In this document: positions 36,728 through 45,760 of the stretch, in pieces
How the letters are laid out: every line of letters begins with the position of its first letter
Position numbering within the stretch: position 1 is the first letter of the stretch
Assembly: GCA_963677885.1 (NCBI GenBank)
Contig: OY782500.1
Span: 5,270,001-5,334,000, forward strand
Direction of reading: 5' to 3'
DNA length: 64,000 nt
Source of the DNA: UBA1351 sp963677885
GTDB taxonomy: Bacteria > Bacillota > Clostridia > Lachnospirales > Vallitaleaceae
Notes under the pieces: model-generated
Told to the model about the DNA's origin: nothing
Database searches by the model: none
The model's input: only the letters and a program-made list of their open reading frames with translations
Program-made: the position numbers and the translations under genes

Positions 36728-37360
36728 ATGCGTTATTTAACTTTTGCCCTTGCAAAAGGCAGATTGGCTAAGAAAGCACTTAAAATGTTGGAAGAACAGG
36801 GAATCACCTGTGAGGAAATGTATACAGATACAAGGAAGCTGATTTTTGTGAACGAAGAATTGAAACTTAAGTTTTTCCTTGCAAAGGCCAGTGACGTTCC
36901 TACCTATGTTGAATATGGTGCTGCAGATATCGGAGTAGTAGGTAAGGACACCATTCTTGAAGAACGAAGAAATCTTTATGAAGTTGTAGACCTTGGCTTC
37001 GGTAAGTGTGATATGGTTGTAGCAGGTCCTGAATCCATGAGGGAACAACTGAAATATAACTCTTCCATCCGTGTGGCTACCAAATACCCCAATATAGCAA
37101 AAGATTACTTCTATAATAAAAAGAATCAAAAGGTTGAAATTATTAAATTAAATGGATCTATTGAGTTGGCACCTCTGGTTGGTCTCTCAGAAGTTATCGT
37201 AGATATAGTGGAAACCGGTACAACCCTTAAAGAAAACGGCTTGGTCGTTCTGGAGCAGATTGTTCCCTTGTCAGCCCGTATGGTTGTAAACCGTGTCAGT
37301 ATGAAAATGGAAAGTGAACGAATCAACAAAATTGTTGACGGTTTAAGAGCTCTTAATTAA
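36728..37360 (+). CDS. hisG: ATP phosphoribosyltransferase catalytic subunit (short form)
   Basis: 210 residues, the short form that needs HisZ. Typical FALAKGRLAKKAL start and VDIVETGTTLKENGL PRPP-binding loop. It does the first committed step of histidine synthesis and is feedback-regulated through HisZ. The stop of hisZ and this start are 1 nt apart. Confidence 0.96.
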   Translation: MRYLTFALAKGRLAKKALKMLEEQGITCEEMYTDTRKLIFVNEELKLKFFLAKASDVPTYVEYGAADIGVVGKDTILEERRNLYEVVDLGFGKCDMVVAGPESMREQLKYNSSIRVATKYPNIAKDYFYNKKNQKVEIIKLNGSIELAPLVGLSEVIVDIVETGTTLKENGLVVLEQIVPLSARMVVNRVSMKMESERINKIVDGLRALN

Positions 37361-37377
37361 ATACTTAACCCTTGAAG

Positions 37378-37403
37378 AGGAGATTGCATAAGGAGATTGC
37401 ATA
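37378..37403 (+). repeat. 13-bp perfect tandem duplication of the hisD ribosome site
   Basis: AGGAGATTGCATA occurs twice end to end (37378-37390 and 37391-37403), so two AGGAG sites lie in front of hisD and the second copy overlaps the ATG by one base. It looks like a recent slippage or a real double site. Confidence 0.9.
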
Positions 37404-38692
37404 TGAAATATTATGACTTGCGTGGACAGGAAAAATTAAATATTGATGATTTCCTTCAAAAAAGAGAACAGACTTCCTATGAGTCTTACGAAAAAAGTGT
37501 GATGGAAATTTTGGATCAGGTAAAAACCACAGGAGATAAGGCACTCATTTCTTATACGGAAAAATTTGACGGAATTCTTCTGGATGATCTTAAAGTAAAA
37601 AAAGAAGAAATTGAACAGGCATACCAGGCTCTTGATGATGACTTGGTTCAAGTGATTCGAAAAGCCTATACCAGAATCTATGATTACCATTTCAAACAAA
37701 AATCATATTCCTGGTTTGATACTGATAAGCATGGTACTATGCTGGGCCAAAAAATCTCTCCTCTTGAGAGAGTGGGCGTCTATGTACCAGGTGGAACAGC
37801 TGTTTATCCATCCAGTGTTCTTATGAATATTATACCTGCGGTGGTAGCGGGGGTTGAACAAATAGTTATGACTACACCTGTTCAAAAAGACGGAGCCCTG
37901 AATCCGGCTACTTTGGTAGCTGCAGATATTTGTGGTGTAAGTGAAATATATAAAGTCGGCGGAGCCCAGGCTATAGGAGCCCTTGCTTTCGGAACAGAGA
38001 CCATAAAAAAAGTGGATAAAATAGTCGGCCCGGGCAATATCTATGTTGCTCTGGCCAAGAAGAAAGTCTATGGGCTGGTCAATATTGATTCTATTGCAGG
38101 TCCTTCCGAAATCTTGATTTTGGCTGACGAAACAGCAAATCCGGTCTATGTTGCCGCAGATATGTTATCTCAAGCCGAACATGACGAGCTGGCTTCATCA
38201 GTATTGGTAACCTGTGATGATACTCTGGGTAAAAAAGTTCAAGAAGAATTATATCGCCAGGCCAACTTGCTAAGCAGGAAAGATATTATGATCAAGTCTC
38301 TTGAAAATTATGGAGCCATCATTGTTGTTGATACTTTAGAAGATGCTATTGATATTAATGATCAGATTGCTCCTGAGCATTTGGAGATTTGTATGAAAGA
38401 ACCGGTTATGGTTATGAATAAAGTAAAACATGCCGGGGCTATTTTCCTGGGATCTTATTCACCAGAACCTCTTGGTGACTATATGGCAGGACCTAACCAT
38501 GTTTTGCCGACAAACGGAACAGCAAGATTCTTTTCTCCCTTGTCTGTTGATGATTTTATTAAGAAAAGCTCAATTATATATTTTAATGAACCTGCATTGG
38601 CTGAGCTTAAGGATGATATCATAAGCTTTGCCACATCAGAAGAGTTGACAGCCCATGCCAATGCTATCGCTGTTAGGTTTGATAAAAAATAA
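37403..38692 (+). CDS. hisD: Histidinol dehydrogenase
   Basis: 429 residues with VGVYVPGGTAVYPSSVLMN, GPGNIYVALAKK, the APEHLEI catalytic Glu-His pair and the GPNHVLPT metal site. It oxidises histidinol to histidine in two NAD-dependent steps. ATG 37403 is preferred over TTG 37397 because AGGAG lies 7 nt upstream. Confidence 0.96.
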   Translation: MKYYDLRGQEKLNIDDFLQKREQTSYESYEKSVMEILDQVKTTGDKALISYTEKFDGILLDDLKVKKEEIEQAYQALDDDLVQVIRKAYTRIYDYHFKQKSYSWFDTDKHGTMLGQKISPLERVGVYVPGGTAVYPSSVLMNIIPAVVAGVEQIVMTTPVQKDGALNPATLVAADICGVSEIYKVGGAQAIGALAFGTETIKKVDKIVGPGNIYVALAKKKVYGLVNIDSIAGPSEILILADETANPVYVAADMLSQAEHDELASSVLVTCDDTLGKKVQEELYRQANLLSRKDIMIKSLENYGAIIVVDTLEDAIDINDQIAPEHLEICMKEPVMVMNKVKHAGAIFLGSYSPEPLGDYMAGPNHVLPTNGTARFFSPLSVDDFIKKSSIIYFNEPALAELKDDIISFATSEELTAHANAIAVRFDKK

Positions 38693-38710
38693 GAATTGGA
38701 GGAGAGTGTG

Positions 38711-39301
38711 ATGAGTAGAATTGCATCTATTAATCGTATTTCCAAAGAAACGGATATAAGTCTATCCCTGGATTTGGATGGTTTAGGAAATGCCACTTTG
38801 GATACAGGCATCGGTTTTTTTGACCATATGCTGACCCATTTGGCAAAATATTCTTTTGTGGACCTTGAACTTAAGGCTACCGGGGATCTTCACATTGATT
38901 CCCATCATACTGTTGAGGATATTGGTATTGTGCTGGGTGATGCCATAGAAAAAGCCCTTGGCAATAAAGAGGGTATAAAGAGATACGGTTCAGCATGTAT
39001 CCCAATGGACGAAACCTTGGTACTTGTCAGTTTGGATTTGTCAGGAAGGCCATATTTAAGTTTTCAGGCAGATTTTACCTGTGACAGACTTGGCAGTATG
39101 GACACCGAAATGGTTGAAGAGTTTTTTAGAGCCCTTTCCAGCCGGGTGAAAATGAACCTTCATGTAGAAGTGCTCCACGGCAAGAACAATCACCATATGG
39201 CTGAAGGAATCTTCAAGGCTTTTGGCATGGCTCTTGACATGGCTAAAACCATCGATCCAAGAATTACCGGAGTCCGTTCAACTAAAGGGATGTTTGATTA
39301 A
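38711..39301 (+). CDS. hisB: Imidazoleglycerol-phosphate dehydratase
   Basis: 196 residues of the stand-alone dehydratase with the two metal-binding repeats FFDHML and HHTVEDIGI, and the C-terminal KNNHHMAEG. ATG 38711 follows a GGAGGAG site; the in-frame TTG 38696 lies inside that site. No phosphatase domain is fused, so histidinol phosphatase must be elsewhere. Confidence 0.96.
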   Translation: MSRIASINRISKETDISLSLDLDGLGNATLDTGIGFFDHMLTHLAKYSFVDLELKATGDLHIDSHHTVEDIGIVLGDAIEKALGNKEGIKRYGSACIPMDETLVLVSLDLSGRPYLSFQADFTCDRLGSMDTEMVEEFFRALSSRVKMNLHVEVLHGKNNHHMAEGIFKAFGMALDMAKTIDPRITGVRSTKGMFD

Positions 39302-39348
39302 TCCTGCCAACAAGAAGGAGGCAACACGTTTAACGTGATATATGAGAT

Positions 39349-39945
39349 ATGATAGGAATAATAGATTACGGAATGGGAAACTTGAAAAGCGTATCCAACG
39401 CATTGACCTATCTTGGAGCAGACCACTTTATCTCTGATGACGCCATAAAGTTATCTCAGGCAAACAAATTGATTTTGCCCGGAGTAGGTGCTTTTAAGGA
39501 TGCTATTGACCTCATACGGGACAAGGGATTTGACCAGGTCCTTGGTCAGGCGAAAGACCTAGGCAAACCCATACTTGGCATATGTTTGGGTATGCAACTC
39601 ATGTTTGATTCATCCACAGAATTTGGTGATCACAAGGGTCTTGGGTTAATTCCAGGAAGGATTGTAAAATTCGATGTGGATTTAAAAATACCACATATGG
39701 GTTGGAACAAATTAAACATTCAAAAGGAAGCTCCTTTGTTTCAAGGTCTTCCTGATGAACCTTATGTTTATTTTGTTCATTCCTATTATTTGGAAACTGA
39801 GGCAGATGTCATTAGTGCTACAACCAATTACGGCCACGAAGTGCAGGTTGCTGCCCAAGTAGATAATCTTTTTGCCCTACAATTTCACCCTGAAAAAAGT
39901 GGTGACGTAGGACTGGCTATTCTTAGGAACTTTATTAACCTTTAA
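39349..39945 (+). CDS. hisH: Imidazole glycerol phosphate synthase, glutaminase subunit
   Basis: 198 residues of a class-I glutamine amidotransferase. The nucleophile is in GICLGMQLMF; the His-Glu pair is in FHPEKS. It feeds ammonia to HisF, encoded 21 nt downstream. There is no hisA gene between hisH and hisF, unlike many his clusters. Confidence 0.96.
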   Translation: MIGIIDYGMGNLKSVSNALTYLGADHFISDDAIKLSQANKLILPGVGAFKDAIDLIRDKGFDQVLGQAKDLGKPILGICLGMQLMFDSSTEFGDHKGLGLIPGRIVKFDVDLKIPHMGWNKLNIQKEAPLFQGLPDEPYVYFVHSYYLETEADVISATTNYGHEVQVAAQVDNLFALQFHPEKSGDVGLAILRNFINL

Positions 39946-39966
39946 GCAATCAGAAATGAGGTAATC

Positions 39967-40728
39967 ATGCTTAGTAAAAGAATTATACCATGTTTGGACG
40001 TTGATAAAGGCAGAGTCGTTAAGGGTGTTCAATTTGTGGACTTAATAGATGCCGGTGATCCGGTAGAAGTAGCTAAAGCTTATAACACGTCCCTTGCCGA
40101 TGAAGTTGTGTTTCTTGACATTACAGCTTCTCATGAGGAGAGGGATACAATTGTTGATATTGTTAAAAGGACTGCTGAGCAGATTTTTATTCCCCTGACT
40201 GTTGGTGGCGGGATTAGGACAGTCGATGATTTTAGAAAAATCTTGTTGGCTGGTGCTGATAAGGTGTCTATCAATTCAGCAGCTATTAAACGGCCGGACC
40301 TTATTAATGAAGCTGCACAAAAGTTTGGTTCCCAATGTGTTGTACTTGCTATTGACGCCAAATATAATGAAGCAAGAGGATCATGGGATGTATACTCTCA
40401 TGGCGGAAGAAACAATATGACTCTTGATGCCATTGAATGGGCCATAGAAGGCGAAAGAAGAGGGGCAGGCGAAATTCTTCTCACCAGTATGGATAAAGAC
40501 GGCACCAAGTCTGGTTATGACAACGAATTGACCAGAATAGTTTCTGAATCCGTCGGTATACCAGTTATTGCCAGCGGCGGTGCAGGTAAGATGGAAGACT
40601 TTAAAGATGCAATTGTTGATGGTAAGGCTGATGCTGTTCTCGCAGCAAGTCTTTTCCATTTTAAGGAGATTGAAATCAGGGATCTCAAAGAATACCTGAA
40701 ATCTGAAAATATACCGGTAAGACTATAA
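39967..40728 (+). CDS. hisF: Imidazole glycerol phosphate synthase, cyclase subunit
   Basis: 253-residue TIM barrel with the IPCLDVDKGRVVKG start (the catalytic Asp follows the Cys), VGGGIRTVDD, and the two phosphate-binding barrel segments. It uses HisH-derived ammonia to close the imidazole ring. It is HisF-like rather than HisA-like by length and start. Confidence 0.96.
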   Translation: MLSKRIIPCLDVDKGRVVKGVQFVDLIDAGDPVEVAKAYNTSLADEVVFLDITASHEERDTIVDIVKRTAEQIFIPLTVGGGIRTVDDFRKILLAGADKVSINSAAIKRPDLINEAAQKFGSQCVVLAIDAKYNEARGSWDVYSHGGRNNMTLDAIEWAIEGERRGAGEILLTSMDKDGTKSGYDNELTRIVSESVGIPVIASGGAGKMEDFKDAIVDGKADAVLAASLFHFKEIEIRDLKEYLKSENIPVRL

Positions 40729-40767
40729 GAACCAGTCTTGCCAATCAAGGAATATATGGAGGAAGTT

Positions 40768-41397
40768 ATGGAATTTAAAGATTTTAAACTAAATGAACAA
40801 GGACTTATACCTGTAGTGGCTCAGGATTACTTAAGTGGTGAAGTGTTAATGGTTGCTTATATGAATGAAGAAGCCTACAATAAGACAAAAGAAAGCAAGA
40901 AAGTTCATTATTACAGTCGTTCAAGAGATGAACTATGGTTAAAAGGTGATACAAGTGGTCATTTCCAACATCTAAAGTCCATGTTAATCGACTGCGACAA
41001 TGATACTTTGGTGGTCAAGATTGAACAAGAGGGTGCAGCCTGTCACACTGGGGAGTTCTCATGTTTCTACAGAGAAATACTGACCGTTGATGATGTGACT
41101 ACCCTTGCTGAAAAGATTGATTCCAGAGTTCTTGAAGAAGTCTATCAAGTGGTTATGGATAGAAAGAAGAATCCAAAAGAAGGTTCCTACACCAACTACC
41201 TTTTTGACAAAGGGATTGATAAAATTCTTAAGAAGGTTGGTGAAGAGACTGCAGAAGTCATCATTGGAGCCAAAAATGAAGGCCCAGATGAAATTATCTA
41301 TGAGATCAGTGATCTTTTATATCACTTAACCGTTCTTTTAGTTGAGAAAGAAACGAGCTGGGAAGCAATATTTAAAGAGTTGTCAAAAAGACGATAA
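40768..41397 (+). CDS. hisIE: Phosphoribosyl-AMP cyclohydrolase / phosphoribosyl-ATP pyrophosphatase
   Basis: 209 residues with both domains fused. The HisI part shows MVAYMNEEAYN, HYYSRSRDELW and CHTGEFSCFY; the HisE part has an all-alpha pyrophosphatase with the KVGEETAEVIIGAK motif. ATG 40768 follows GGAGGAAG; the in-frame start at 40738 lacks a site. It ends the his unit; a terminator follows. Confidence 0.95.
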   Translation: MEFKDFKLNEQGLIPVVAQDYLSGEVLMVAYMNEEAYNKTKESKKVHYYSRSRDELWLKGDTSGHFQHLKSMLIDCDNDTLVVKIEQEGAACHTGEFSCFYREILTVDDVTTLAEKIDSRVLEEVYQVVMDRKKNPKEGSYTNYLFDKGIDKILKKVGEETAEVIIGAKNEGPDEIIYEISDLLYHLTVLLVEKETSWEAIFKELSKRR

Positions 41398-41413
41398 ATT
41401 AAGGCAAACGATG

Positions 41414-41439
41414 AAAGCGGGGGATAAACCTCGCTTTTT
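41414..41439 (+). terminator. his operon terminator
   Basis: AAAGCGGGG (41414-41422) pairs with CCTCGCTTT (41429-41437) with one G-U pair; a five-T run follows (41435-41439). Confidence 0.85.
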
Positions 41440-41449
41440 GATTATTTAA

Positions 41450-41488
41450 AGTTTGTTCATTTACATCATCAAGACAAACTGTTATTAT
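41450..41488 (+). promoter_or_regulatory. Promoter of the sensor module with overlapping inverted repeat
   Basis: TTTACA (41460-41465) and TATTAT (41483-41488) are 17 bp apart. AGTTTGT (41450-41456) and ACAAACT (41474-41480) form a perfect 7-bp inverted repeat that brackets the -35 box, an operator-like layout for a dimeric regulator. Confidence 0.65.
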
Positions 41489-41521
41489 ATTAGTAACTAA
41501 GACTAATTGCAGGAGGCATTT

Positions 41522-41890
41522 ATGAAAATACAAGATGTCATCGCCATTCTTAATGCCGAGTTAATATGCGGAGAAGAGCACCTTCAGGAAGAAATTGATT
41601 ATGGTTACTCATGTGACCTTATGAGTGATGTTCTTGCTTTTGTACAAAGTAATGTTCTCTTATTAACCGGTCTCGTTCACCCACAAGTTATTCGTACAGC
41701 AGAGATGTTGGATATTAAGGCTATTGCTATCGTTCGTGGTAAAGTGCCGAACCAGGAGCTGATTGACATGGCTAAGAGTCGTGATATTGTTTTAATAAGA
41801 ACGACCCAATCCTTATTTACTGCCAGTGGCGTTCTTTTTAAGAACGGACTTATGGGAGAGGAGATTGCTCACGATGAAATTCAATTATGA
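41522..41890 (+). CDS. DRTGG-domain-like small protein (first copy)
   Basis: 122 residues resembling the DRTGG/HPrK-N-type domain: it opens MKIQDVIAILNAELICG, with a second alternating beta/alpha part (LLLTGLVHP, IKAIAIVRG). No catalytic motif. The upstream AGGAGG is ideal. It overlaps the ATPase gene by 17 nt. A second member lies at 43638 in the same unit, with the same VKDII/ICGE start. Likely a ligand or partner-binding module. Confidence 0.75.
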   Translation: MKIQDVIAILNAELICGEEHLQEEIDYGYSCDLMSDVLAFVQSNVLLLTGLVHPQVIRTAEMLDIKAIAIVRGKVPNQELIDMAKSRDIVLIRTTQSLFTASGVLFKNGLMGEEIAHDEIQL

Positions 41891-42287
41891 TGTTGAGAGT
41901 GGTGAATTTATTAATGCAGGTGTTGCTTCAGCCAAGTTCAAAAAAGTTTTGAAACAGCTGGGTATTGCACCTGATATCATTAGGAAAGTTTCTATTTCCA
42001 TGTATGAAGCAGAAATAAACATGGTTATTCACGCAAATGGAGGTGTCATTGAGGGAGAAATCACACCTACTGAAATATATGTTGCCCTTAAAGACCAAGG
42101 ACCAGGTATACCTGACCTTGAGTTGGCGATGACAGCAGGTTATTCTACTGCGTCAAAACAGGCGAGAGAAATGGGGTTCGGAGCTGGTATGGGGCTTCCG
42201 AATATTAAAAAGAACAGTGACCATCTCAACATCATATCCACCGTGGATGTGGGTACGACAGTTGAGATTAGGTTTTCACTTACATAG
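41874..42287 (+). CDS. RsbW/SpoIIAB-like ATP-binding protein
   Basis: 137 residues of a stand-alone HATPase domain: N box around YEAEINMVIHANGG, G1 box KDQGPGIPD, and a GFGAGMGLPNIKK lid. No histidine phosphoacceptor or transmembrane part. Such proteins act as anti-sigma kinases or partner kinases. It overlaps the DRTGG gene and is 9 nt before the hydrogenase-like gene. Confidence 0.82.
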   Translation: MKFNYDVESGEFINAGVASAKFKKVLKQLGIAPDIIRKVSISMYEAEINMVIHANGGVIEGEITPTEIYVALKDQGPGIPDLELAMTAGYSTASKQAREMGFGAGMGLPNIKKNSDHLNIISTVDVGTTVEIRFSLT

Positions 42288-42296
42288 GAGGTTCAC

Positions 42297-43607
42297 ATGG
42301 GAGTTTTACATTCCGTTACGCTGGATCGTGACCGATGTATAGGTTGTACAGACTGTATAAAACGCTGTCCAACAGAGGCGATTCGTGTCAGGAATTCTAA
42401 AGCTGAGATTATGGATGTCCGTTGTATTGATTGTGGTATGTGTATTCGAGTATGCAATTCCAATGCCAAGAAAGCAACAACGGATCCCCTGGATAAAATC
42501 AACAAGTTCAAGTATAAGGTTGCCATTCCGGCACCGACTCTTTATACCCAATTTAAGAAAATTCGTAACCCCAACATTATACTGACTGCACTTAAGAAGT
42601 TAGGCTTTGATGAGGTTTTTGAAGTGGCTAGAGCTGCTGAAATAGTAACTGAATATTCCAAGAAGGTTATGGAAGAGGGAAATGTTGTAAAACCGGTTAT
42701 ATCTTCTGCCTGTCCAGCCATTGTTAAATTGGTAGAAATGCGATTTCCTTCTCTAATTCCTAACGTTCTACCAATAGTTTCACCTAAAGAGGCGATTGCA
42801 AGATATGCTAGACAGTATCTCTTGAAACAGGGCATTCCTGCCAAAGATATCGGTATATTCTTTATTAGTCCCTGTGCGGCAAAGGTTACCAATTCAAGAT
42901 ATCCTCAGACTATCGATAAATCTGAAGTTGATGGGATCATATCTATGAAAGAGGTTTACCTGCGACTGGTGCCTATTATTAAGTCATTGGCGCCTGAAGA
43001 CGTTGAGGTCCTGCAAATGGCAACAAGTGATGGTGTGGGTTGGGCAGCTACCGGTGGTGAAGGCCTTGCCTCGAAAATTTATAATCATGTGGCTGTCGAC
43101 GGTATTGAAAATGTCATTAAAATACTGGAAAGAGCGGAAAACAATAAACTAGATGTTGATTTTATCGAGTGTCTGGCTTGTGTTAACGGTTGTTTGGGAG
43201 GTCCCTTAACCGTTGAGAATTCTTTCGTAGCTACCAACAGAATGGCCAAGATTAAAAAGTATATCAATCTAAAAGGTGAAACCAGAGATATAAATATCGT
43301 CGATGAAACGATTTCCCTTGATTGGGAACACAATCTTAGAAATAAACAGATTTTAAAACTGGATAATGACATGGCAAAAGCATTGCAGAAGATGGAAGAG
43401 ATGGAAAAAATTCACGACACGCTTCCTAAAATTGACTGCGGGTCCTGTGGTGCTCCAACCTGTAGAGCTTTATCTGAGGATATTGTACAGGGAAATGCCA
43501 ATGTAGAAGACTGTATTTTTATGTTAAGAGAAAAAGTACGCCTTATGGCCCAGGATATGGTGAATCTAGCCGAAAAACTTCCGCCTTCTATCCGCCATTT
43601 GGAATGA
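42297..43607 (+). CDS. [FeFe]-hydrogenase-like sensory protein
   Basis: 436 residues. Two 4Fe-4S clusters (Cys14/17/20/24 and Cys43/46/49/53) precede an H-cluster-type core. Its L1 motif is SSACPAI with Cys139, L2 is SPCAAK with Cys193, and L3 holds Cys295 and Cys299, so all four H-cluster ligands remain. The proton-transfer Cys next to Cys139 is Ala, as in sensory-type groups. A C-terminal CX2CX4CX16C cluster (381-406) is added. It probably reads H2 or electron status rather than making H2. Confidence 0.85.
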   Translation: MGVLHSVTLDRDRCIGCTDCIKRCPTEAIRVRNSKAEIMDVRCIDCGMCIRVCNSNAKKATTDPLDKINKFKYKVAIPAPTLYTQFKKIRNPNIILTALKKLGFDEVFEVARAAEIVTEYSKKVMEEGNVVKPVISSACPAIVKLVEMRFPSLIPNVLPIVSPKEAIARYARQYLLKQGIPAKDIGIFFISPCAAKVTNSRYPQTIDKSEVDGIISMKEVYLRLVPIIKSLAPEDVEVLQMATSDGVGWAATGGEGLASKIYNHVAVDGIENVIKILERAENNKLDVDFIECLACVNGCLGGPLTVENSFVATNRMAKIKKYINLKGETRDINIVDETISLDWEHNLRNKQILKLDNDMAKALQKMEEMEKIHDTLPKIDCGSCGAPTCRALSEDIVQGNANVEDCIFMLREKVRLMAQDMVNLAEKLPPSIRHLE

Positions 43608-43637
43608 CAGCAAAGATGAACAAACAGGAGGACTCTT

Positions 43638-43970
43638 ATGAAAGTAAAAGATATCATTCAGGAACTTGACCTTAAAGTAATATGCGGTGAAGACCAACTG
43701 GACAGACAGGTTCAGGGAGGTTATATTGGTGACCTTTTAAGTGTGGTCATGGGTAAGGCAAAAGAAGACTGCGTATGGGTCACCGTTCAAAGCCATATTA
43801 ATATTATTGCGGTTGCAACATTGGTTGATGTAGCTTGTGTTATTGTATCAGAAGGCTTTGCCATTGATCAGGATGCACTTGATAAGGCGAAAGAAGAAGA
43901 TATTATTTTATTATCTTCTAAAAAATCATCGTATGAAATTGGTGCTGGTTTAGGCAAGTTGGGTATTTAG
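43638..43970 (+). CDS. DRTGG-domain-like small protein (second copy)
   Basis: 110 residues, clearly related to the protein at 41522 (same KVKDIIQELDLKVICGEDQL-like opening) but diverged downstream. AGGAGG lies 6 nt before the ATG. No catalytic residues seen. Duplicate copies on either side of the hydrogenase-like gene suggest they assemble with it or with the ATPase pair. Confidence 0.72.
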   Translation: MKVKDIIQELDLKVICGEDQLDRQVQGGYIGDLLSVVMGKAKEDCVWVTVQSHINIIAVATLVDVACVIVSEGFAIDQDALDKAKEEDIILLSSKKSSYEIGAGLGKLGI

Positions 43971-43981
43971 GAGGCTGAAGC

Positions 43982-45745
43982 ATGAAAAGAATCGGACAAA
44001 GAATTATGTTGTATTCACTGCTGATTGTTTCTATTAGTGTGTTTATACTTCAAGGATATAATTTTATTGAGCAATCCAATACAAGGGCTGTCGTTAAAGA
44101 ACAGATGAACAGAAATATTGACACAGCCTTTCGCATGTTAATTCGAACTCAAGTGGAAACCATGGTGTCTACTATTGATAGTATGATTACTGAACTGAAG
44201 AGTCAAGGAAATTCTGATGCTGAAATTAAAGAAATAGTAAGGGAATCAGTCAGAAATACAAGTTATGGCGAGTCCGGATATTTCTGGATTGATGATTCCA
44301 AAGGCAACAATGTACTTTTGCCTCCTAAACCAGAAACGGAAGGAACCAACCGTTTTGATTTAAAAGATGTTAATGGAACCCTTCTTATTCAAGAAATTAT
44401 TCAAGCAGGAATGAATGGTGGAGGTTATACTGAATATTGGTTTCCCAAACCAGATGAGGAAGAAGCCAGTTTAAAAGTTGGCTATTCCATGTATATTGAA
44501 GAGTTTGATTGGATTATAGGTACAGGAAACTATGTAGATGATGTGGATGCAGTGGCAGCTGAGGAATTGGCACGAATTGAAGATCATTTGGATGATGTGG
44601 CATTTCGATTGTTAGGAGGTGCCCTCTTAATCCTAATTATAATCTCTATCGCCTCTTATTTTGAAGGAAAGAGTATAGCCAAGCCTATAGTTGATCTTAA
44701 TAATATTATGAAAAAAGCTCAAGATGGTGATTTGACCGTGGTTTACCAAACAAAGGTAAAAGACGAGCGTGGTCAGTTGGCAGCAGGTTTTAATCAAATG
44801 ATTGAAAGTCTACGAGTCATGACCAAAGACAATATGGGCCTTAGTGACAAACTTTCCTCATCTTTTGTTGAAATTGAAGCCATAGCTGATTCAATTCTTC
44901 AAAAATCCGAACAAACCAGTCATACGATTACCAACATCAGTGCGGATATCGTCCGACAGGCAGAAGCTACAGAAGATGCCAATGAGAAGATTCACGACAT
45001 TGTTAATAATCTGGATGAAATCAACAAAAATATGAACGAGGCTCAAAATCAAGCCAATTTAAGTGTTGAAGCGATCTCCAACGGGCAGAAAAACATTGAA
45101 CTTCAACAAGAAAAAATGAAATCCAATATTGAAGCAGCCAATGAAGCAACAAAGGCTATTAATCATTTGGCAGAAGTTGCAGAAGATATTGTTAATGTTA
45201 TTGATGTTATTGAGGCTATATCATCACAGACCAACCTATTAGCACTAAACGCTTCTATTGAAGCTGCCAGAGCCGGTGAAGCCGGTAAAGGTTTCGCGGT
45301 TGTTGCTGATGAGATTAGAAAACTTGCTGAACAAACCATGGCGTCCACTGGACAGATCAATGAAATTATTACCCAAGTTCGAGATTCGGTAGATGTGGCT
45401 GTTTCCCAGATGGAAGTATCCAAATCCACTGTTGCTGCCCAAGAGGAAGCCATGACCCTTAGCGTTAAAGGGTTTGAAGATATTTCAAGAGCTGTTGAGA
45501 TTATTAATGAAAATGTAAATACAACTGCATATAAGGCTTACAATGTTAATAAAAATGCCAACACGGCTTCCCAACAGATGAACGAAGTTTCCCAGATTGC
45601 TGCATCTACATCTGAAGGAATGGATTTGGTCTCTGACAACGCTGCTAAACAGGCTGATGAAGTATCAAGTATTGATCTTTATATTAAAGGTGTTTCAGAG
45701 TTGATTGAATCTTTAAGTGACAGTGTGAAACGATTTAAGTTATAA
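43982..45745 (+). CDS. Methyl-accepting chemotaxis protein with Cache-type sensor
   Basis: 587 residues. One N-terminal transmembrane helix (~9-26), an extracytoplasmic single-Cache domain (~35-200) with the YFWIDDSKGN segment, a second helix (~210-227), HAMP, and a methyl-accepting signalling domain with SIEAARAGEAGKGFAVVADE. It sits in the same transcription unit as the sensor genes, an unusual place for a chemoreceptor; no che genes are nearby. Confidence 0.93.
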   Translation: MKRIGQRIMLYSLLIVSISVFILQGYNFIEQSNTRAVVKEQMNRNIDTAFRMLIRTQVETMVSTIDSMITELKSQGNSDAEIKEIVRESVRNTSYGESGYFWIDDSKGNNVLLPPKPETEGTNRFDLKDVNGTLLIQEIIQAGMNGGGYTEYWFPKPDEEEASLKVGYSMYIEEFDWIIGTGNYVDDVDAVAAEELARIEDHLDDVAFRLLGGALLILIIISIASYFEGKSIAKPIVDLNNIMKKAQDGDLTVVYQTKVKDERGQLAAGFNQMIESLRVMTKDNMGLSDKLSSSFVEIEAIADSILQKSEQTSHTITNISADIVRQAEATEDANEKIHDIVNNLDEINKNMNEAQNQANLSVEAISNGQKNIELQQEKMKSNIEAANEATKAINHLAEVAEDIVNVIDVIEAISSQTNLLALNASIEAARAGEAGKGFAVVADEIRKLAEQTMASTGQINEIITQVRDSVDVAVSQMEVSKSTVAAQEEAMTLSVKGFEDISRAVEIINENVNTTAYKAYNVNKNANTASQQMNEVSQIAASTSEGMDLVSDNAAKQADEVSSIDLYIKGVSELIESLSDSVKRFKL

Positions 45746-45760
45746 AATCAGAACATCTAT

